64,000 bases of DNA, from contig JAPKMW010000020.1 of the NCBI GenBank assembly GCA_026645575.1, positions 62,001-126,000 on the forward strand, in the 5' to 3' direction. Shown in pieces: positions 58,662 to 64,000 of this stretch; position 1 is the stretch's first letter; each line of letters begins with the position of its first letter. The translations under genes and the position numbers were made by a program. Source of the DNA: Caldilineaceae bacterium. GTDB lineage: Bacteria; Chloroflexota; Anaerolineae; Caldilineales; Caldilineaceae. The notes under the pieces are model-generated. The model searched no databases. It was not told the DNA's origin and worked only from the letters and a program-made list of their open reading frames with translations.

Positions 58662-60624
58662 TGGTCACCTCATCTTCGCCATGTAGGCGGAATTCATAGA
58701 CAACTTGGCCGAAGCTGATCAGATCATTGTGGCGTAGGAGCAGCTCTTCGCCGGCATTCAACCGCTTCCAGTTCAGAAAGGTGCCAGAGGTGCTGCCATT
58801 ATCCCGCAGATAGAGCCGTCCGTTACGCTGGACAATGATCGCATGTTCACGCGATATACTCTTGTCATTGATCACCACGGTGTTGTGCTTGCTGTGGCGT
58901 CCAATATGGATCTGGCGCACCTCGCCGGGGGCGGGGTTGAGACCATAGATCGGCAATTCCTTTGGCAGGTTGGGGTCGCTCGTGGCCCGCACCAGATAGC
59001 CAATCACCGGCTGTTCGATCTCCAGCGCCCGGTAGGTGGCCTCTTCATCTTCCATGCGCAGTGGGCGGATGGTCGCCTCATTCTCGTCCTCTTCTTGGTA
59101 GAGGCTGCTTGTTTGCACCGGCGGGCGGGCGGCGGGTCGCACTGGCGGTCGCACTGGTGGCGTCACTCTGGCCGGTGGGGGGGCTTTGGGCGCGGTTTCC
59201 ACTCTGGGCGGTGCATCTATAGTGTAACCTGAGCCACCCTGGCCCTGATCTTCGTGTAGGTCAAAGCGATTGGGGGCCAGGGCGCGCGAATGATCGCCCA
59301 GTTCAAAGCGGGGATCAATGGGTTCTGCTGGCGGAGCAAGGGGCGTTTGCCGGTAGCTGTGACCACCATTGCGCCGCTGACGGCGTTCGCGCATTTCGGC
59401 ATAGACAAAGTAGCCGATCAGTAGGAAAAGCACCGGCAAACTCCACTGGAGCAACACACGGGGAATGGCTAGTTGCAATCCAGGAATGGTGACAACACCC
59501 GGCGTTTGTTCGGTTGTCGTGGCCGCGCCGGCTGCGCTGTTGACCGGCGCCGATTGACTTGCCGCACTTTGTGCCGGATCGGCAGCCGGTTGGCTATTGG
59601 CGACCGGCGCCTGGACTTCGGAACGGGTTAAGACCGTTTGCGCCGCCGGCGCCGGTGCGGCCACCGTAGTTGCCGGCAGATTGGCAAAGACGGCGGGGTC
59701 AGCCGTGGCGCTGATGGCAGCACCGGTGGGCAGTTCTAAATGCACTTGGAGTGTTTGTGGGGCTGCGACTGTGGACGCAAAGGTCAACACGCGGCGCTGG
59801 TGATCGGCGGCCAGGCGCGCCCAGAGGGGCGGCAGGACGGTGGGGCTTTCCAAGACAACAAACGCACCGCCGGTTGCTTGGGCCAGTTGCGTTAGAGGGA
59901 TGGCGGCAGCCGTGTTGCTGCCACTGGCGGGTAAGGCAATTACGTGGATGCGCACTGCCAGCTCGTTGGCAACGGCGATCACTTCTTCCGCCGCCAGATC
60001 AGCGGCCCCTGCTGAGACGAGCAGCAGCGAACGGGACGCCGTGGTTGCCGCTGCGCCATTGGTAAATTGTTGCAGCGCATTGATCAAGGTCGCCGCACTG
60101 AGGGGCGTATCCTGCACGGACGCCGGCGGATTTTGGACGATTTGGTTAAAGATCAGATTTGGTTCCTGTGTCCACTCCTGTACGCTCTGTAAGCCGGTCG
60201 GCAGCAACTGATAGGCGGCCAGCCAATCCTGATTGCGCAAAAGAATGCCGTTTTCGATGGGATCCAGGAGGGCGCCGGTTAACTGGGTGTAGCGATTTTC
60301 ACCCGCCGCCGCCAGATTATTGGGGTCAATCGCAACCATGAAGGCAATCCCCTGTTGGATCGTCTCCTCGGAAAGGATGATCTGTTCGGCGCCATCGACA
60401 AGGATTTTCAGTGGCGCTGTGGCACGCACCTCCGGCCAGGTGGCGCCATCAACCGTCACCTTCACCGTGGGAAATTGTGTGGTTGCAACGTTGTCAATGG
60501 TCAAGGGTGTTTCGCCTGCTGCCTGCGCCTGGGCGCGCTGGGGTAGCCAGCCGACCCAGATCAATGTGATGAGTACCAGTACGGTAAAGGTGCGAATCAT
60601 TGGCCGACGCATACAGTTGTTCAT
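58648..60624 (-). CDS. Membrane protein with VWA-like outer domain and cytoplasmic FHA domain
   Basis: A 658-residue protein; ATG 60624 was preferred (GGGGAAA nine bases upstream) over an in-frame GTG at 60639. A signal peptide or anchor (FTVLVLITLIWVGWLPQRA) is followed by about 300 residues with a von Willebrand A-like pattern (LKILVDGAEQIILSEETIQQ, SLLLVSAGAADLAAEEV). A Ser/Ala/Pro linker and membrane helix (LLQWSLPVLFLLIGYFVYA) follow, then a Pro-rich stretch. The C-terminal FHA domain reads IHIGRHSKHNTVVINDKSIS, REHAI, then GSTSGTFLN and binds phosphothreonine, probably placed by the overlapping downstream kinase. Confidence 0.88.
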   Translation of the reverse strand: MNNCMRRPMIRTFTVLVLITLIWVGWLPQRAQAQAAGETPLTIDNVATTQFPTVKVTVDGATWPEVRATAPLKILVDGAEQIILSEETIQQGIAFMVAIDPNNLAAAGENRYTQLTGALLDPIENGILLRNQDWLAAYQLLPTGLQSVQEWTQEPNLIFNQIVQNPPASVQDTPLSAATLINALQQFTNGAAATTASRSLLLVSAGAADLAAEEVIAVANELAVRIHVIALPASGSNTAAAIPLTQLAQATGGAFVVLESPTVLPPLWARLAADHQRRVLTFASTVAAPQTLQVHLELPTGAAISATADPAVFANLPATTVAAPAPAAQTVLTRSEVQAPVANSQPAADPAQSAASQSAPVNSAAGAATTTEQTPGVVTIPGLQLAIPRVLLQWSLPVLFLLIGYFVYAEMRERRQRRNGGHSYRQTPLAPPAEPIDPRFELGDHSRALAPNRFDLHEDQGQGGSGYTIDAPPRVETAPKAPPPARVTPPVRPPVRPAARPPVQTSSLYQEEDENEATIRPLRMEDEEATYRALEIEQPVIGYLVRATSDPNLPKELPIYGLNPAPGEVRQIHIGRHSKHNTVVINDKSISREHAIIVQRNGRLYLRDNGSTSGTFLNWKRLNAGEELLLRHNDLISFGQVVYEFRLHGEDEVTIAES

Positions 60625-60757
60625 AAAGTATTTCCCCACTTTGCCAGCATAACCCTGTGCCGGAGTGACCCCGGTTGTACCACGCCCTGATTACTGAGCA
60701 GTTTACACCGTACTCATGGTGAAATCTTGTCGCACGTCTGGCAAAAGCGCTGCACTT

Positions 60758-60975
60758 TCTATCAACCTGGTCGAATTTTCTATCAAACCCGCCGGCTGTA
60801 AGGTAGAATCTATCATTTTGCTCGCCGAATCTATCAAAATCCTAAGCGCTTAGCCAGTCCGTGACCGGCATCGCCCCGCCAATCATGGACTGACTAGAAG
60901 CAGGCTGAGTAGTTACGCCGAATCTATCAAAATCCTCAAATCTACGCACGCCGGTCACGGATCGGCTATGAGCAG
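60758..60975. promoter_or_regulatory. TCTATCA repeats in the gap upstream of the VWA/FHA operon
   Basis: TCTATCA begins at 60758, 60779, 60809, 60830 and 60923, with intervals of 21, 30, 21 and 93 bases; three copies are preceded by GAA. Spacings near two and three helical turns suggest a protein-binding array controlling the minus-strand operon that starts at 60624. Two members of the TAGCC-GTC palindrome family (about 60849-60900 and 60948-60975) are interspersed. The whole gene-free gap is 60625-60997. Confidence 0.5.
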
Positions 60976-60997
60976 TGTATCACTTCTAAACCGCGCA

Positions 60998-61792
60998 TTA
61001 CCCCAAATTCTGTTTACTAAACTTATAGCCACCCTCCCGGTCGCCCCATTTGCGTACCGTTTCGATATATTCGTGGTCGGGATCCACCACCAGCAGGCGT
61101 TCGCGTAGCCGTTTGGCTATGTTGAAGATGGCATCGCGCTGGCGCTTTTCATCTTCGGCATTGGCCGGCGCATAGTCCCAGATGCTTTGGGTGATCTCAA
61201 TGTGCGAGGCGTGACCGGGGTAGCGCTCCATGAGGAGATTGAGAAACTTATACTCGTTGTTGGAAAGCTTGAAGGCTTCGCTCTCGGCGCCCTGCACCCA
61301 GACCATGCGGTCGCTATGGGAGAGGTTTAAGCCAAAGAGGGTGCTGGTTTCGGGTGCAACAAAGGTGGCGCCAAAATCGGTGAACTGGATGTGGAAGACG
61401 CCGGCCAATTGTAGCTCGCCACCCCCGCGTAGGCGATACTCTTTGGTATTCTCCAGCGCTTTACCATTGAGGCTGGTGCCGTTGGCGCTACCGAGATCCT
61501 GGGCATGGTAGGAGCCATCCGGCCCGGCGACAATCCTGAGATGGCTGCGCGAGATTTTGGGGCTATCGATAAAGAGATCGTTGTGGACGCTGCGCCCCAT
61601 GCCAAATTCTTCGTTGTTAATATAAAAGCTGAGACCCGGCTCTACTTTGATGTGCCCTTCCACGGTCGCAACCTGGCGCGTGCGCGCAGGGTCGCGATCG
61701 ACAAATTCTACACTAGTCGGTCGCACGCCCACCAGAATATTGGGCGCGACATAGGTCATACAGAGTTCCAAACGATCAGGCCGCTGCGCCAT
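60998..61792 (-). CDS. FHA-domain protein with OmpR-type winged-helix C-terminus
   Basis: A 264-residue protein; ATG 61792 follows AAAGGA, while the longer open frame runs into a palindrome. Residues about 45-140 are an FHA domain (FGMGRSVHNDLFIDSPKISR, SHLRI, GSANGTSLNG). Residues about 165-260 fit the OmpR/PhoB winged helix (FKLSNNEYKFLNLLMER, KRLRERLLVV, then the wing WGDREGGYKF). It couples phosphothreonine recognition to DNA binding, and so may pass the kinase signal to transcription. OmpR-type domains bind direct repeats with about one helical turn period. Confidence 0.85.
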   Translation of the reverse strand: MAQRPDRLELCMTYVAPNILVGVRPTSVEFVDRDPARTRQVATVEGHIKVEPGLSFYINNEEFGMGRSVHNDLFIDSPKISRSHLRIVAGPDGSYHAQDLGSANGTSLNGKALENTKEYRLRGGGELQLAGVFHIQFTDFGATFVAPETSTLFGLNLSHSDRMVWVQGAESEAFKLSNNEYKFLNLLMERYPGHASHIEITQSIWDYAPANAEDEKRQRDAIFNIAKRLRERLLVVDPDHEYIETVRKWGDREGGYKFSKQNLG

Positions 61793-61849
61793 AGGAAGTC
61801 CTTTCCCGGTCGTAATGACTTTAGCACTTTTCCGAAATAATACTGATAT

Positions 61850-61911
61850 CGTAGGTGCGTTTGCAACCGCATGTTTATCGGGGAGCCGTGTAGTTGCAAA
61901 CCGCACCTACG
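61850..61911. repeat. Inverted repeat upstream of the FHA regulator
   Basis: CGTAGGTGCGTTTGCAAC (61850-61867) pairs with GTTGCAAACCGCACCTACG (61893-61911), with a single-base bulge. It lies in the promoter-side gap between the FHA regulator and the upstream gene; a GACTCTGGACTACGCG word of the AGTCC family follows near 62000. Confidence 0.75.
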
Positions 61912-62041
61912 GCTATACCAGCACTGATTTGTTAATCGGCAAAAGTCTTTACGACGAATAATCAGTAGCCCGTAGCGGAGCAAGGTGGCAATAGATCGAC
62001 TCTGGACTACGCGACTGCGGACTACCGATAACTGACATAAC

Positions 62042-64000
62042 TTATTGCGGCGTATCTAGCGCCACCCGAAAACCGATATGTTCTGACGCGGTATCGGGGG
62101 TAAAGCCGGTGCGCGCCATACAGCGAATTTGATATTGCGTGTAGTAGAAAGAGCCGCCACGGACAATGCGTTTCCCGGCCGCGTCCGCCGCCTCACGCCC
62201 ATCGGTCGCATCGTAGGGGTAAGCGGCATCGTGCGTGCTGACCCACTCCCAGACATTACCGCTCTGGTCGAGCGTGCCAAAAGGCCCGGCGCCATCCGGG
62301 TAGCTGCCGACTGGCGTTGTGTCGCCGACTTCACTGTTAAAATTGCTCAACTTGGCTGTTGGCGTATCTTCACCCCACGGAAAGGGGCGTTCATCGTCGC
62401 CCCGGCAGGCCCGTTCCCATTCGGCTTCCGTGGGCAAACGACCGCCGACCCAAGCGGCATAGGCATTGGCTTGTTGCCAATCGACATGGGTAACGGGGTG
62501 ATCGGCATACTCATCGTCTTGCCAACGCTCATTCACCGGTGCAGTGCAGGCGCCTTCCGCAACACAGCGACCATATTGTGCATTGGTGGTTTCGCTCTGT
62601 TGCAACCAGAAACCGGTGACGGTTACCTCATGTTGGGGCGCCTCGCGGGGCGAGGCCGCGCTGGCGGCCGGCGACCCCATGCCGAATGTGCCGCCGGGGA
62701 TGTAGAGATAGAGCGCTTGATCGCGCGCATGACGCCATTCGGTGACAGGCTGGTCAATGACCACGCGTAAACCAATGTGTTGGTTGGCGGTGTCGGGTGT
62801 GAAGCCGGTGCGGGCGGCGCACCGAAGCTGATATTGCGTGTAGTAGAAGGAACCGCCACGCGCCACTCGTTTGCCGGTATCCGTCTGATCCTCGCGCCCA
62901 TCGGTAGCGCTGTAAGGATAAGTGGCGTCGAGCGTGCTGACCCACTCCCAGACGTTGCCGCTGAGATCGACAATACCCAACGGGTTGGCGCCCTCGGGGT
63001 AGCTGCCGACGGGGGTGGTGTCACCAACATTGTTGTTATAGTTGCTCAGGTCGGCGGTTGGCGCTGCATCGCCCCAAGGATAGGCGCGCACATTGCCGGC
63101 GCGACAGGCTTTTTCCCACTCGGCTTCGGTGGGTAAACGGCCACCGACCCACGCAGCGTAGGCGCTCGCCTGCTGCCAGGTGATGTCCGTGACCGGGTGA
63201 TTGGCATAGGCTGGATCATCCCAACGGTCATTGGTGGGCGCGGTGCAAACGCCCGCGGTGACACAGCGGGCATACTGGCTGTTGGTGGTTTCAGTCTGTT
63301 GCAGCCAGAATGCATCGACAGGGACTACATGTTGCGGCTCCTCGCGGGGCGAGGCCGCCGCCGCGGCGGTTGAACCCATAGTGAAGTCACCCTCGGCAAC
63401 AGAGAGATAAAGTGAACCATCTGCCGGATTACGCCAGCTTTGACCGACGCTGACGCTTACTTGCACAGCGGCGACGATCGCGGTTGTTGGCGGCTCGGCG
63501 GTTGGCGTTGCGGTATTGGGCAAGCGAACCGTTTGGGTGGCAGTTGGGCGCAAGGTGAGCGTGCGCGTTGTCGTTGTGCCGCGGGTTACGGTTGATTGGT
63601 TGGTGGGGGCCGGAAATAGGTCGGTGGCTGGCGTCTGAAAGGTATAGGTCGCCATCTGGAGCGATAACTGGTAGGCTGTGTCGATCTGTTGCGCCAGGTC
63701 ATCGATGATCGCGGTGAGATCCCGTGCATGGAGGTTGGCCTCTGTGATTGTATCCGAGGCGAAAATTTGGATCGCATTGTCAAAGGCGGTCTCAATCAAC
63801 GCCTGCCCGTTTTCCAGGGTGGTGACAAGGGCGGCAGCTCTTTGCTGTGCGGCTGGATCACTCCTCTCCTGTTGGGTCAACGTTGCCAGCGTCAGGGCGT
63901 TGGTATGCGCCAGTTCCAGGTAAGCGCGCACCCCAAAGCCGTCACCGGGGTTTTGTTGTTGCCCATCCCGATCTAGATCGCCAAACATAAAACCACTTTT
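62042..64000 (-). CDS. Protein with two formylglycine-enzyme-fold domains, 5' end outside window
   Basis: The frame is open through the window edge; an ATG at 63988 exists but no start context is visible, so the N-terminus probably lies outside. About 150 residues of helical sequence and a Thr/Pro stalk are followed by two FGE-sulfatase (SUMF1/EgtB-like) domains, each with MGS, a GGRLPTEAEWE motif, GNVWEWVST and RGGSFYYTQYQ-RC-AR. They are about 70 percent alike, a clear tandem duplication. The paired active-site cysteines of true formylglycine-generating enzymes are absent: only the Cys of RCAAR or RCMAR remains. A binding role outside the cell is therefore more likely than sulfatase activation. 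Confidence 0.88.
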   Translation of the reverse strand, partial: KSGFMFGDLDRDGQQQNPGDGFGVRAYLELAHTNALTLATLTQQERSDPAAQQRAAALVTTLENGQALIETAFDNAIQIFASDTITEANLHARDLTAIIDDLAQQIDTAYQLSLQMATYTFQTPATDLFPAPTNQSTVTRGTTTTRTLTLRPTATQTVRLPNTATPTAEPPTTAIVAAVQVSVSVGQSWRNPADGSLYLSVAEGDFTMGSTAAAAASPREEPQHVVPVDAFWLQQTETTNSQYARCVTAGVCTAPTNDRWDDPAYANHPVTDITWQQASAYAAWVGGRLPTEAEWEKACRAGNVRAYPWGDAAPTADLSNYNNNVGDTTPVGSYPEGANPLGIVDLSGNVWEWVSTLDATYPYSATDGREDQTDTGKRVARGGSFYYTQYQLRCAARTGFTPDTANQHIGLRVVIDQPVTEWRHARDQALYLYIPGGTFGMGSPAASAASPREAPQHEVTVTGFWLQQSETTNAQYGRCVAEGACTAPVNERWQDDEYADHPVTHVDWQQANAYAAWVGGRLPTEAEWERACRGDDERPFPWGEDTPTAKLSNFNSEVGDTTPVGSYPDGAGPFGTLDQSGNVWEWVSTHDAAYPYDATDGREAADAAGKRIVRGGSFYYTQYQIRCMARTGFTPDTASEHIGFRVALDTPQ

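Overview
The window is about 64 kb of a GC-rich bacterial chromosome and most resembles a member of the Chloroflexota (Anaerolineae/Caldilineae type). That placement is inferred from the style of the genes: Tat-type oligopeptide-binding lipoproteins, FHA/Ser-Thr kinase/PP2C signalling genes, sulfatase and formylglycine-enzyme-like proteins, and different long palindromes in nearly every intergenic gap. No rRNA, tRNA, CRISPR array or transposase was seen.

Positions 1 to about 44,400 form a dense block read entirely on the + strand that looks like one accessory locus. It holds three oligopeptide-binding proteins and two DppB/DppC-type permease pairs with no ABC ATPase; a ParA ATPase with a small ribbon-helix-helix-like partner; several odd low-complexity or small membrane proteins (11-residue repeats at 3844, a glycine-rich membrane protein at 13549, a 589-residue Ala/Lys protein at 13894, a 69-residue protein at 15765); and six members of one P-type ATPase-like family. 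Three of these are intact enzymes that have lost the metal-binding CPC motif (8522, 18625, 21042), two are pseudoenzymes without the phosphorylated Asp motif (6090, 42660), and one is a membrane-plus-actuator fragment (7778).

Interleaved is a biosynthetic set: type II thioesterase (2943), sulfotransferase (10713), chorismate-lyase-like protein (23439), PLP aminotransferase (25877), ligase-ACP-sulfotransferase-thioesterase protein (27391), FAD oxidoreductase (31592) and a 2919-residue ligase-ACP-KS-AT-DH-KR-ACP-C megasynthase (33778). The simplest reading is an aryl- or acyl-primed polyketide/peptide hybrid pathway. Five intergenic regions in this block carry tandem direct repeats with an exact 11-bp period and a shared TTCRTCMC-like core, two of them just upstream of matching promoter-like elements, which suggests one regulon tying the ATPase-like genes to the small proteins.

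Positions 44,650 to 53,900 carry ordinary accessory genes: nuclease-like proteins, a sulfatase, methyltransferase, SDR dehydrogenase, lipase-like hydrolase, secreted subtilase, and two aldolase-superfamily enzymes. A glutamine synthetase-family gene follows. From 55,600 to the end, minus-strand genes form a phospho-signalling set (PP2C phosphatase, kinase, VWA/FHA protein, FHA/winged-helix regulator) and a duplicated formylglycine-enzyme-fold protein that runs off the window.

The best candidate for something undescribed is the first block: CPC-less P-type ATPases with degenerate paralogues, hendecad/Ala-Lys surface-type proteins and a ParA positioning ATPase embedded in a natural-product cluster and apparently co-regulated. 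A membrane-associated assembly or a dedicated lipid/metabolite transport system are both possible; the sequence alone does not decide.
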